From: Deltaproteobacteria bacterium
GTDB taxonomy: Bacteria > Desulfobacterota > Anaeroferrophillalia > Anaeroferrophillales > Tharpellaceae
Length of the DNA stretch: 12,769 bases
Assembly (NCBI GenBank): GCA_030640695.1
Contig: DAOWIX010000042.1
Location: 1 to 12,769, forward strand
Reading direction: 5' to 3'
The notes under the pieces are model-generated. The model had not been told where the DNA came from. It searched no databases and saw only the letters and a list, made by a program, of their open reading frames with translations. The translations under genes were made by a program, and so were the position numbers. Below are positions 1 through 7,435 of the stretch, one piece after another (the stretch's first letter is position 1; the number at the start of each line of letters is the position of its first letter).

Positions 1-1078
1 GTTCCGCCAGACTGAAGAGATCGGTTTTACCAACATACTCTTTGGCATTAGCACTCCAAGCCAGACGTTGTGAAGTTGATGTAAGCATTTCACGCAGCAT
101 TTGATCAAGCTCCTGCTGGTTAAAAGGCGAAGCTACCAGTTTACCAGCCCGAGCTCTCTTAATGTGAACACTGTAACCACAGACAGCCGTCACCAGAACC
201 GGCAAGCCAGCAGCTAAGGCCTCAATCAGAACACCACCAGTATTCTCCTGATATGCAGGATGAAGAAAGAGATCAGCGGCGGCCAGAAAACGGGGCACAT
301 CAGTGCGTCCACCGGTGAAAATCACTCTCTCAGCAAGACCCTGGCGCCGAGCCAGTTTTTGGTAGTAGTCAAGATTGTCATCGCCGACAACCAGCAAACG
401 ACTCTTTTGATAAAGCTCTTCCGGCAGAGCCTGCATGGCCTTAAGGGCGCGATCGACGCCTTTTCGTTTAAAACCACTGCCGACCATCAAGACCACTAAT
501 TCATCTTGACCAATCCCCAACTCCTCACGCAGCGACCGGCCTATCTCAAGACTGTCCGGTGATAACAGGCGATCGGCCGGAACCCCGGGTGGCAGGTCAT
601 AAAAACGCTCGGCCTGCGTTTTGTAAATCGCTTGAAAAAGCCTCTTTTGCAACTCGGATATCGAGAGAATAGTGGTCTTTGCCGCAGACGCAAAAACCGC
701 ACGTTCAAAGGCAGCCAAAGTTCGATAACGGGAAGTCAGGCGATAAATCGGACTTTTTTGTTGCACCGTAGCCGCATAACAGGGATCAGCGGCAAAGTAG
801 AGATCAAGACCCGGCATCTTATTAAAACCGACAACCGCCCGATAATCTGGGCTCAGAGCCTGAATACGCTTGACAAAAGAGATATATTGACGATGATGGC
901 TGAAACCTTTACTCGGCAGATGTGAAAAATTGACTCCAGCCGGGGCTTCGCCCTGAAGTCGAGCCGCATAGATATCGACTTCGGCTCCCGCCTGTCGGCA
1001 CAGATCGGCAATCCGCAGACAATCGCGCTGCAAACCTCCGTAAGGAAAATATTTGAACAAGGTGAAAGCAAGTTTCAT
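1..1078 (-). CDS. waaG: WaaG (RfaG)-type LPS core glycosyltransferase, C-terminus cut by window edge
   Basis: The frame is open from an ATG at 1078 to the left edge, giving 359 residues; E. coli WaaG has about 374, so only some 15 residues are missing. It matches the family along its whole length: N-terminal KYFPYGGLQRD (9-19), VVGFNKMPGLDLYFAADPCY (82-101), YRLTSRYR (112-119), the nucleotide-sugar motif GSGFKRKGVDR (200-210), and HPAYQENTGGVLIEA (273-287) with the GT4 EX7E glutamates E278 and E286. In E. coli WaaG adds the first outer-core glucose to heptose II at the cytoplasmic face of the inner membrane; in Pseudomonas the donor differs, so the sugar here is uncertain. It is the last visible gene of a minus-strand glycosyltransferase cluster, 8 nt after the previous stop, with an AGGA ribosome site overlapping that stop codon. 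No signal peptide or membrane segment is seen, as expected for a peripheral GT-B enzyme. Confidence 0.93.
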   Translation of the reverse strand, partial: MKLAFTLFKYFPYGGLQRDCLRIADLCRQAGAEVDIYAARLQGEAPAGVNFSHLPSKGFSHHRQYISFVKRIQALSPDYRAVVGFNKMPGLDLYFAADPCYAATVQQKSPIYRLTSRYRTLAAFERAVFASAAKTTILSISELQKRLFQAIYKTQAERFYDLPPGVPADRLLSPDSLEIGRSLREELGIGQDELVVLMVGSGFKRKGVDRALKAMQALPEELYQKSRLLVVGDDNLDYYQKLARRQGLAERVIFTGGRTDVPRFLAAADLFLHPAYQENTGGVLIEALAAGLPVLVTAVCGYSVHIKRARAGKLVASPFNQQELDQMLREMLTSTSQRLAWSANAKEYVGKTDLFSLAE

Positions 1079-1086
1079 TGAAAATT

Positions 1087-2205
1087 CTATCCTAACTCGA
1101 CAAATGAGAGTAGACGCTGACGAAACACCTCACTGGAAAAGCACTCAACAACTCGACAATAACCGATCTCCCCTAAATCCCGCCGGGCTTGTTCATCAAG
1201 TTTCAAACCATCTTCCATGGCCATGCTGATCTCATCAACGGCGCCGGCCTGACAAAGTTTTGCCGCATCACCCAAAGCTTCACGAATTCCGCCTCGATCA
1301 GTGGCCACGATCGGCAACCGACAAACCATCGCCTCCAGCAAAACTCGCGGGAATCCCTCAGCCACTGAGGTCAAAACAAAAAGGTCAAAAGCTGGCATCA
1401 GCCGCACAGCTTGACTTTGCGCCCCGGCAAAAGTAACCGCACCATCGAGCTCTAAAGATTTCACCTGACTCCGCAGATCCGCTTCCAGACGCCCGTCGCC
1501 AACCATCACCAGATGGGCCGCAGGCAGGCGTTGCCGTAATTTAGAAAAAGCTGAAATCAGGGTTTTCTGATCCTTGGCCCCAACCAGACGGCCGACATGA
1601 CCACACACCAGAGCTTCGGGATCAAGCCCCAAAAACAGCCGGGCTGCCTGGCGCTCCATAAGACTATTCTCTGTTCTAGAAACATCGACAGCATTGGGCA
1701 AAGCCAGAACATCTTTGACCTTCAACCCGAAGCCGGCACTCATAATATCCTGTCGGACCGCCTCTGAAACCCCAATAAAGCGGCAATGTCCTTTCAAGAT
1801 AAAGCGTCCGACCAAGCGCCGCGTCCAGCTTATCATTTGGTACAAAGCGTGAACCACGGAAAAAACCGGGATCTCTTTTCTGGGAGATTGTGAGAGTGCC
1901 GCAACCGCAATTGTCGTAGCTTTCCAACGATGTGCCAAAATCAAGGCAACATCGTACCTATCAACCACTTTCCGCAACCGGCAACAAGCTTCAAGACGTA
2001 AGCCTTTTAGCTGACGACGATCAAGCTCTAAAGAGATGATCTCATCGGCCTGAATCGACCGATTCTCATTGGCTGCCGCTGAACCAGTCAAGAAGACAAC
2101 AACTCGGTAGTAATCGGACGGAAAAGCCTCCAGATACTGGTTACAGGTTACCCGTAGACCATCATCTCGATAGCGTATCTGGAGAACGGTTTTGGGAATG
2201 GTCAT
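1087..2205 (-). CDS. GT4-family glycosyltransferase (GT-B fold)
   Basis: This 372-residue protein has the two-domain GT-B layout. The N-terminal acceptor domain (about 5-175) ends in FIGVSEAVRQDI (143-154) and LALPNAVDV (167-175), a typical hinge for the family. The C-terminal Glycos_transf_1 domain (about 195-350) has GHVGRLVGAKDQKTL (202-216), MVGDG (234-238) and SVAEGFPRVLLEAM (280-293), with the EX7E pair E283 and E291 that binds the nucleotide-sugar donor. Its ATG overlaps the stop of the methyltransferase gene (ATGA, 2202-2205), so the two are translationally coupled. It is followed after 8 nt by waaG. Context points to LPS core or attached glycan synthesis in the cytoplasm. Donor and acceptor sugars cannot be read from the sequence, so no gene symbol is assigned. 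Confidence 0.9.
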   Translation of the reverse strand: MTIPKTVLQIRYRDDGLRVTCNQYLEAFPSDYYRVVVFLTGSAAANENRSIQADEIISLELDRRQLKGLRLEACCRLRKVVDRYDVALILAHRWKATTIAVAALSQSPRKEIPVFSVVHALYQMISWTRRLVGRFILKGHCRFIGVSEAVRQDIMSAGFGLKVKDVLALPNAVDVSRTENSLMERQAARLFLGLDPEALVCGHVGRLVGAKDQKTLISAFSKLRQRLPAAHLVMVGDGRLEADLRSQVKSLELDGAVTFAGAQSQAVRLMPAFDLFVLTSVAEGFPRVLLEAMVCRLPIVATDRGGIREALGDAAKLCQAGAVDEISMAMEDGLKLDEQARRDLGEIGYCRVVECFSSEVFRQRLLSFVELG

Positions 2206-2855
2206 GGTTGGAGGGACTCGCCGGCAGAACGATCCGGACGAAATTCAATCGCGATACCGTAGCAGGGAAAGAGATAACAGAGATTCTCTTCGTAAAATTC
2301 CTGCATTGAAGGACTCAGGTTAAAGATCTTCTCATGTAGCCGTTTCCACCATTTTCGACCCTTAAACGGCGACCGGAAACGCAGTTTCAAAGAGATAATA
2401 TCAAGTCGCGCATCGGTATAGAAAGTTGGCACTTTACGGCCTAACTGCCTTTTTTCATGGCAATAATAGTAGAAACTATAGAGTCCGAAAAAGCGCACAT
2501 GGGTGGGGTCTGAATAGTGGTAAGGGTTAGAGAAGTGGGGCACCATAAGACGGCAACAACCATCACTTTTCAAAACCCGCATAATCTCTTTGAGAAGCTG
2601 ATCAAAGTTATTGATATGTTCAAAGAGACTACGCGCATGGATCTCATCGGCACAGGCATCGGGCAGAAAAGAGAGACCTTTTTCAAGGTCAGCAACAATA
2701 TCAACATGAGACAGATCGACCCGGTCGATACCGATTCGACCATCTTCCGAAAAAGCCTTCGCCTTATCACCGCAACCCAGCTCAATAATTACTGGAGCAG
2801 CCCCCTGCAGGATAGCGTTAAGGTCGTTTTTTATCTTTAAAGTAATCTCATCCAT
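2202..2855 (-). CDS. SAM-dependent methyltransferase of a glycan cluster
   Basis: This 217-residue class I methyltransferase has SAM-binding motif I, VIIELGCGDKAK (22-33), an acidic residue at the end of strand 2 (D44 in IGIDRVD), the post-motif SLFEHINNFDQLLKEIMRVL (76-95), and VPHFSNPYHYSDPTHVRFFG (105-124). The DPTH..FF signature is common in methyltransferases of polysaccharide loci. The C-terminal third is basic and aromatic and may contact the acceptor. The start codon lies inside the upstream glycosyltransferase gene (8-bp overlap) and the stop overlaps the next start by 4 bp, so it is embedded in the operon. A likely role is O-methylation of a sugar or chain end of the LPS core or an attached polysaccharide. 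That role is inferred from context; a small-molecule substrate cannot be excluded. Confidence 0.85.
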   Translation of the reverse strand: MDEITLKIKNDLNAILQGAAPVIIELGCGDKAKAFSEDGRIGIDRVDLSHVDIVADLEKGLSFLPDACADEIHARSLFEHINNFDQLLKEIMRVLKSDGCCRLMVPHFSNPYHYSDPTHVRFFGLYSFYYYCHEKRQLGRKVPTFYTDARLDIISLKLRFRSPFKGRKWWKRLHEKIFNLSPSMQEFYEENLCYLFPCYGIAIEFRPDRSAGESLQP

Positions 2856-3864
2856 TGATATTCAGGCCAGATAATTGAGCAAAAAGTGAGGCGTAGCGGC
2901 GGGCAACCGTTTGACTATCGTAAATGCCCAAAATTGCCTGCCGAGCCCGTTTGCCGATCGCCGGCAAAGCCTGGCGATGATCCAGCAACCAGGCGACCTG
3001 AGCAACCATCCCCTCCGGGTCAGAGGCCAGCAAGCCACTCGCTTCAGATTTTACAATTTTTCTAGTTACTGCGGTGGCACTAGCCACGGCGGGCAGTCCG
3101 CAGGCCATATACTGAAGCAACTTGAAAGCGCATTTACCCTTAGTCCAGGGATCTTCAACAAGAGGCATAACCCCGATATCAAAACCTCTGATATCATCAA
3201 CTTCACGATCTGCAGCCCACCGTATCTTTTCAACAGGACAGCAAAAATCATCGATAAAATCATCACAGACTATGGCCAGTTTGAAATCCTGGCGCTTCTC
3301 AAAGAGGCGATTCAAAGGTTCAGCCAGAGCTTTCAGGTAGACCAGATTGGCCCGTGAGCCTATCCAACCAACGGTTAATGGCTGACTGCCTGAATTATTG
3401 ACAGCTAAAGAGTCGGGGGTAAAGTAGTCACAATCAACCCCGGTGGGTACGACCTCAACCCGACCCGCCCCGGCCTCTAAGGCCCTCTCTTTAAGATAGT
3501 CATTACCGGCACAAATAAGATCGGCCGAACCGGCGATCGCCTTAAATCGATCGCTTTTACGCGGTGAAAAAAAATCTTCCCCGTTGCTGTCGGAAAACAT
3601 CACCGCATCATCAAAATCGAAAACCAGAACCCGAGCCCGCTGCCGCAAAAGATAGAGAGAATGGCGGTGAAGCAGGCGTTTTTGTAAAAAAACAATGTCG
3701 TAAACCGGCAACCTGCAAAGCAACCTGAAACGACTCCAGTTGCTCTTGGGCAGAGGCACAACTTCAACCTCCAAACCCAAATCTCGCCAGATGGCAAGAT
3801 TCTGGAGAATGCGAAAGCGGACACTGGGGGTTTTCAAAGAGGCGGTCAAAAAAAGAATTTTCAT
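2848..3864 (-). CDS. Glycosyltransferase (GT4-like), first gene of the glycan cluster
   Basis: This 338-residue GT-B type protein begins MKILFLTASL, a Rossmann strand without a signal peptide. The N-terminal domain has VFDFDDAVMF (81-90), common in one subgroup of GT4 enzymes, and the linker VVPTGVDCDYF (138-148). The C-terminal domain begins GWIGS (166-170) and carries PWTKGKCAFKLLQYMACGLP (239-258), the donor-site region in which this subgroup has KXXXYM in place of the usual EX7E glutamate pair. It is the first gene of the four-gene cluster, with an AGGTGG ribosome site a few bases before the ATG, and its end overlaps the methyltransferase start by 8 bp. A 68-nt gap with a periodic repeat separates it from icd. 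It probably adds a core or outer-chain sugar in the cytoplasm; the substrate is unknown. Confidence 0.88.
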   Translation of the reverse strand: MKILFLTASLKTPSVRFRILQNLAIWRDLGLEVEVVPLPKSNWSRFRLLCRLPVYDIVFLQKRLLHRHSLYLLRQRARVLVFDFDDAVMFSDSNGEDFFSPRKSDRFKAIAGSADLICAGNDYLKERALEAGAGRVEVVPTGVDCDYFTPDSLAVNNSGSQPLTVGWIGSRANLVYLKALAEPLNRLFEKRQDFKLAIVCDDFIDDFCCPVEKIRWAADREVDDIRGFDIGVMPLVEDPWTKGKCAFKLLQYMACGLPAVASATAVTRKIVKSEASGLLASDPEGMVAQVAWLLDHRQALPAIGKRARQAILGIYDSQTVARRYASLFAQLSGLNING

Positions 3865-3877
3865 CAGCCACCTGTTT

Positions 3878-3927
3878 AGTAGTCAGTCGTCAGTGGCCAG
3901 TCATCGGTAATAGACAATGACGACTGA
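3878..3927. repeat. 7-bp-period intergenic repeat with 10-bp inverted repeat
   Basis: CAGT occurs at 3884, 3891 and 3898, and the variant CGGT at 3905, all exactly 7 bases apart. Within this tract, 3883-3892 (TCAGTCGTCA) is a perfect inverted repeat of 3918-3927, with a 25-base loop. It lies just downstream of the icd stop codon and upstream of the first glycosyltransferase gene. There is no U-tract, so it is not a standard intrinsic terminator. Related tracts are at 5286 and 11575. Confidence 0.7.
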
Positions 3928-3932
3928 GTTTA

Positions 3933-5162
3933 TTACATAGCCGCCACAATCAACTTGCCGAAAGTACTGCAACTGACCTCTTCTCCGCCCTCCATCTGAC
4001 GGGCGAGATCATAGGTTACCTGGCGCCCTAAAATGGCTTTCTGTAAAGCTTTTTCGACCAAGTCACCAGCCTCTTTCCAGCCCATAAAATCGAGCATCAT
4101 CTTACCGGAAAGGATTAGTGAGCCTGGATTGACTTTGTCAAGGCCGGCATATTTGGGAGCCGTACCATGAGTTGCTTCAAAAATGGCAATTCCGTCACCA
4201 ACGTTAGCTCCCGGAGCAATTCCCAAGCCTCCGACCTGAGCTGCACAGGCATCAGAGAGATAGTCGCCGTTCAGATTAGGTGTGGCCAAAACATCATATT
4301 CGGATGGTCGCAACAAAAGCTGCTGGAACATGGCATCGGCAATGCGGTCGTTAAGAAGAATTTTTCCCGGCGGCCAATCCCCCTGATAACGGGTCACCAA
4401 CTCCTCTTCGGTCATCACCTGATCGGAGAATTCGGCCCGGGCCATATCATAACCCCACTGACAGAAAGCCCCTTCGGTGAACTTCATGATGTTACCCTTA
4501 TGAACCATGGTCACAACTCGACGATTATTGTCGATAGCATATTGAATCGCCTTGCGAATCAGGCGTTTACTGCCTTCGGGGCTCATCGGCTTGATACCCA
4601 GGGCTGAACCGGGCCGCACCTTGGCATCCAATTTGTCACGTAGATAGGCGCCCAACTCTTCGGCCTCAACCGACCCGGCCGACCATTCGAGACCGGCGTA
4701 GACATCTTCAGTGTTCTCACGAAAGATCACAACATCAAGATCACCCGGCCGTTTCATGGGGTTAGGAACACCCTCATAGTAACGCACCGGGCGGATACAG
4801 GCGTAGAGGTCAAAATAGTGACGCAAGGCTACATTAAGACTACGGATGCCGCCGCCGGTCGGAGTCGAGAGAGGACCTTTTATAGCAATAAGTTGCTTTT
4901 TGATAGCCGCCAGAGTAGCTTCCGGTAAATAGGAACCGGTCTCTTTAAAAGCTGCTTCACCGGCCGCCATCGCCTCCCAACAAATTGTTCTTTTCCCTGC
5001 GTAAGCCTTCTCAACTGCTGCATCAAGAACCATCCGGGTCGCATTCCAGATATCAGGCCCAATACCATCTCCGGCAAGGGCTCCGATGATTGGATTATCA
5101 GGTATCTGGTACTCTCCATCCTTAAAGGTTATATACTCACCCTGGAGTTTTTCGGTTGTCAT
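3933..5162 (-). CDS. icd: Isocitrate dehydrogenase, NADP-dependent
   Basis: It oxidatively decarboxylates isocitrate to 2-oxoglutarate in the TCA cycle, in the cytoplasm. The 409-residue length fits the E. coli-type homodimer (416). Substrate-binding residues are present: S108, N110 and R114 in GGGIRSLNVALR, R124, R148 in FREN, and K222 in HKGN. Metal-binding aspartates D300 and D304 are in NLNGDYLSDA. NADP specificity is read from K337-Y338 in HGTAPKYAG plus Y384 and R388 in VTYDLAR, the positions that hold the 2'-phosphate in E. coli (K344, Y345, Y391, R395). S108 equals the serine that IDH kinase/phosphatase targets in E. coli; whether that enzyme exists here is not visible. The start is supported by AGGAGG at 5171-5176, 8 nt before the ATG. 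The gene stands alone between aspS and the glycan cluster, with a structured leader. Confidence 0.97.
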   Translation of the reverse strand: MTTEKLQGEYITFKDGEYQIPDNPIIGALAGDGIGPDIWNATRMVLDAAVEKAYAGKRTICWEAMAAGEAAFKETGSYLPEATLAAIKKQLIAIKGPLSTPTGGGIRSLNVALRHYFDLYACIRPVRYYEGVPNPMKRPGDLDVVIFRENTEDVYAGLEWSAGSVEAEELGAYLRDKLDAKVRPGSALGIKPMSPEGSKRLIRKAIQYAIDNNRRVVTMVHKGNIMKFTEGAFCQWGYDMARAEFSDQVMTEEELVTRYQGDWPPGKILLNDRIADAMFQQLLLRPSEYDVLATPNLNGDYLSDACAAQVGGLGIAPGANVGDGIAIFEATHGTAPKYAGLDKVNPGSLILSGKMMLDFMGWKEAGDLVEKALQKAILGRQVTYDLARQMEGGEEVSCSTFGKLIVAAM

Positions 5163-5209
5163 CTGACTTTCCTCCTTATGCTATAAAGCTTTTATCAACT
5201 GACTTTAAG

Positions 5210-5249
5210 CAGCTAGCTTGAGCTGTCCGGATTCCAACTTGTCTCCGGA
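5210..5249 (-). promoter_or_regulatory. Two adjacent small stem-loops in the icd leader
   Basis: CAGCT (5210-5214) pairs with AGCTG (5221-5225) around a 6-nt loop. Directly beside it, TCCGGA (5226-5231) pairs with TCCGGA (5244-5249) around a 12-nt loop. The pair sits about 35 nt upstream of the icd ribosome site. The stems are short and match no riboswitch class I know, so a role in mRNA stability or regulation is only a possibility. Confidence 0.35.
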
Positions 5250-5285
5250 ATGTCGTTTTAAAGAAACGGCCTGGTTTTACTAAAA

Positions 5286-5310
5286 ACTGACCACTGACTA
5301 CTGACAACTA
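5286..5310. repeat. 7-bp-period intergenic repeat, second copy
   Basis: ACTG occurs at 5286, 5293 and 5300, followed by ACTA at 5307, all 7 bases apart. This is the reverse-complement orientation of the CAGT tract at 3884. It lies downstream of the aspS stop codon, directly beside the hairpin at 5311-5327. Confidence 0.7.
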
Positions 5311-5327
5311 ACCCGGCATCGCCGGGT
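5311..5327 (-). terminator. GC-rich hairpin just after aspS
   Basis: ACCCGGC (5311-5317) and GCCGGGT (5321-5327) form a perfect 7-bp stem with a 3-nt loop, 5 nt after the aspS stop codon on the minus strand. The bases that follow (TAGTTG) are not a proper U-tract. It may be a weak terminator or a 3'-end stabiliser, possibly part of the adjacent repeat unit. Confidence 0.5.
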
Positions 5328-5332
5328 CAAGG

Positions 5333-7120
5333 TTAAGCTTTTTTAATCGCCAGATCACGCAACTGGCGCGGGCTTACCGTATTCGGAGCCCCGCTCAAAA
5401 GACAAGTCGCTTTCTGGGTCTTGGGAAAGGCGATCACCTCACGAATTGATTGGCGACCAAGCAGGAGCATCATCAAACGATCGAGACCAAAGGCGATGCC
5501 GCCATGCGGCGGTGCCCCGAAACTTAAAGCATCAAGAAGAAAGCCAAATTTTTCCCGAGCCTCTTCATCATCAATGTTTAAAAGCTGAAAAACTTTTGCC
5601 TGGGTGTCGGCATCATGAATCCTGATACTGCCGCCGCCGAGTTCAACCCCGTTCAAGACCAAGTCATAGGCCTTAGCTTTGACAGCCAGAGGTTCATCAT
5701 TGAGCTTGTCAAGATCTTCGTCTAAAGGCGCTGTAAAAGGGTGATGAATCGCGACATGGCGTTTCTCCTGTTCATCCCAGGCAAACATGGGGAAATCGAC
5801 AACCCAGCAGAAGGCCATTTGAGCCTCATCAATAAGCCCCATTTTTTCACCTAAGTGGAGACGTAAACGGCCCAAGGCTTCATTGGTTATCCCCGCTTTA
5901 TCTGCAACAAAAAGAAGCAGGTCACCAGCTTCAGCCGCCATCTCTTTCCCTAATGCTTCAACCTCTGATTCAGTGAAAAATTTGACTATCGGTGATTGCC
6001 AGCCATCCTTATTAACCTTGATCCAGGCCAGACCTTTGGCCCCATAGACCTGAACAACGGCCAACAGATCATCAATCTCCTTGCGTGAGAGGCGGGCCCC
6101 ACCTTTAAGATTAAGCCCCTTGATAATTCCTTTGCCATCAAGTACCGAACGAAAGACTTTAAATTCAGTGCCGGCAAAAACCTCGCCGAGATCAACCAAG
6201 TGCATGGCAAAACGGATATCGGGAGCATCGAGACCATACTTCATAAGGGCTTCATCATAAGAGAGACGAGTAAAAGGCGGGTTGGTCTCAAGCCCTTTAA
6301 CCTCTTTAAATATTAAGGCAATCATCCCTTCAACCAAGGTGATAATATCATCACGCTCAACAAAGGAGAACTCCATATCGATCTGGGTAAATTCTGGTTG
6401 ACGATCAGCCCTTAAGTCTTCATCCCGAAAACATTTGACGATCTGGAAATAGCGGTCAAAACCCGAGACCATGAGCAACTGTTTAAAGAGCTGCGGTGAT
6501 TGCGGCAAGGCAAAGAAAGAGCCGGGATTGGTACGACTCGGAACTAGATAGTCGCGCGCCCCTTCAGGTGTGCTTTTAGTCAGCATCGGCGTCTCTATCT
6601 CAAGAAAGTCGTTACCATCAAGATAGTCACGCACAATCTTGGTCACCTTGTGCCGAGCAATAATAGCTTCCTGCATAGGTTGACGCCGCAGGTCAAGATA
6701 GCGGTATTGCAACCTAATATTTTCACCGATATCACTGGTTTCGTCGATCATAAATGGGGGCGTCTGAGACTTATTCAAGACCTTTACCTGATCAACCAGC
6801 ACCTCTATCTCACCGGTGGCCATATTGGAATTAGCAGTCCCCTCTGGACGACTGACAACCTCGCCCTCAACTTGCAGGACAAATTCACCACGCATAGTCT
6901 GGGCGGTAGCATGGGCCTCAGGCGCATTCTCCGGGTTAAAAACAACCTGAGTCAGACCATAACGATCACGCAGATCGATAAAAACTACACCACCATGATC
7001 GCGCCAGTTCTGCACCCAACCCGACAACTTCGCCCGACTACCGATATCGGTCGCCCGTAACGCTCCACAAACATGGCTACGATAGGCTGCGGCCAGTGAG
7101 CTACTATACTTTTTACTCAT
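5333..7120 (-). CDS. aspS: Aspartyl-tRNA synthetase, bacterial type, probably non-discriminating
   Basis: It charges tRNA with aspartate in the cytoplasm. The 595 residues match the bacterial class IIb family: N-terminal OB-fold anticodon domain (about 15-115, with GWVQNWRDHGG at 34-44), the QSPQ loop (207-210), motif 2 FRDEDLRADRQPEFTQIDME (231-250), the bacterial GAD insertion domain (about 290-425), and motif 3 GIAFGLDR (541-548). H42 in RDHGG and G94 in PEGTAN occupy the positions reported as His31 and Gly82 in the Pseudomonas aeruginosa enzyme; discriminating enzymes such as E. coli's have Leu and Lys there. The protein therefore probably also makes Asp-tRNA(Asn), which GatCAB would convert to Asn-tRNA(Asn); this is inference. 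An AAGGAT ribosome site lies about 9 nt before the ATG. The roughly 12 residues before RSHVCGALR are slightly longer than usual, but no internal ATG offers a better start. Confidence 0.97.
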   Translation of the reverse strand: MSKKYSSSLAAAYRSHVCGALRATDIGSRAKLSGWVQNWRDHGGVVFIDLRDRYGLTQVVFNPENAPEAHATAQTMRGEFVLQVEGEVVSRPEGTANSNMATGEIEVLVDQVKVLNKSQTPPFMIDETSDIGENIRLQYRYLDLRRQPMQEAIIARHKVTKIVRDYLDGNDFLEIETPMLTKSTPEGARDYLVPSRTNPGSFFALPQSPQLFKQLLMVSGFDRYFQIVKCFRDEDLRADRQPEFTQIDMEFSFVERDDIITLVEGMIALIFKEVKGLETNPPFTRLSYDEALMKYGLDAPDIRFAMHLVDLGEVFAGTEFKVFRSVLDGKGIIKGLNLKGGARLSRKEIDDLLAVVQVYGAKGLAWIKVNKDGWQSPIVKFFTESEVEALGKEMAAEAGDLLLFVADKAGITNEALGRLRLHLGEKMGLIDEAQMAFCWVVDFPMFAWDEQEKRHVAIHHPFTAPLDEDLDKLNDEPLAVKAKAYDLVLNGVELGGGSIRIHDADTQAKVFQLLNIDDEEAREKFGFLLDALSFGAPPHGGIAFGLDRLMMLLLGRQSIREVIAFPKTQKATCLLSGAPNTVSPRQLRDLAIKKA

Positions 7121-7177
7121 TTAATCTATCCTTATAGAGAAATAAATTTTCTATTATCTTCAAAAACCAGTCAGGCC

Positions 7178-7206
7178 TTTTGCCATCTTTAGAGGGGAAG
7201 AGTCAA
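7178..7206 (-). promoter_or_regulatory. Possible aspS promoter
   Basis: On the minus strand TTGACT (7201-7206) is a good -35 box, but the hexamer 17 nt further on (GCAAAA, 7178-7183) is a poor -10 box. It would give a leader of about 50 nt before aspS and diverges from the tRNA promoter 34 bp away. Confidence 0.25.
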
Positions 7207-7240
7207 GCCCTTTCTGGAACTTGCAATAGCCATTTTCCCC

Positions 7241-7269
7241 TTGACTTTACACACGCAATCAATTAAAAG
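7241..7269 (+). promoter_or_regulatory. Predicted sigma70-type promoter of tRNA-Pro
   Basis: TTGACT (7241-7246) is followed after 17 nt by TAAAAG (7264-7269), with a GC-rich GCGAGCCC stretch around the expected start site, as often seen at stable-RNA promoters. Transcription would start about 12-15 nt before the mature tRNA. Confidence 0.5.
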
Positions 7270-7288
7270 CGAGCCCATCGTTTTCATT

Positions 7289-7365
7289 CGGGATGTGGCT
7301 CAGCCCGGTAGAGCACTGCGTTCGGGACGCAGGGGTCGGAGGTTCAAATCCTCTCATCCCGACCA
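7289..7365 (+). tRNA. tRNA-Pro (anticodon CGG)
   Basis: This is a 77-nt cloverleaf with encoded CCA. The acceptor stem CGGGATG (7289-7295) pairs perfectly with CATCCCG (7355-7361), followed by discriminator A and CCA (7363-7365). The anticodon stem CTGCG/CGCAG encloses the loop TTCGGGA, giving anticodon CGG, which reads proline codon CCG. The T arm is GGAGG-TTCAAAT-CCTCT with one G-U pair. It is the only plus-strand gene seen, has its own promoter, and is followed by a strong terminator. No integrase or duplicated 3' end lies beside it, so nothing suggests use as an attachment site. Confidence 0.97.
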
Positions 7366-7381
7366 TGAAAAAGTAAAAATC

Positions 7382-7435
7382 AGGGGCGGTAAATTCGGAA
7401 CATATTTCATGTTTCGTATTTACCGCCCCTTTTTT
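7382..7435 (+). terminator. Strong, probably bidirectional terminator between tRNA-Pro and ahcY
   Basis: A perfect 13-bp stem pairs AGGGGCGGTAAAT (7382-7394) with ATTTACCGCCCCT (7418-7430). Past one T-T mismatch, 8 further pairs (7396-7403 with 7409-7416, one G-T) close on a 5-nt loop. Six Ts end the plus-strand signal at 7435. On the minus strand T-rich sequence also follows the stem, so it can end ahcY transcripts as well. Confidence 0.9.

Noticed and set aside
632..925. Plus-strand open frame of 97 codons
   Set aside because: It lies opposite waaG, whose reading frame is strongly matched; it is a shadow frame.
7289..7365. tRNA-Pro as integration site of a mobile element
   Set aside because: No integrase, no repeated tRNA 3' end and only housekeeping genes on both sides.
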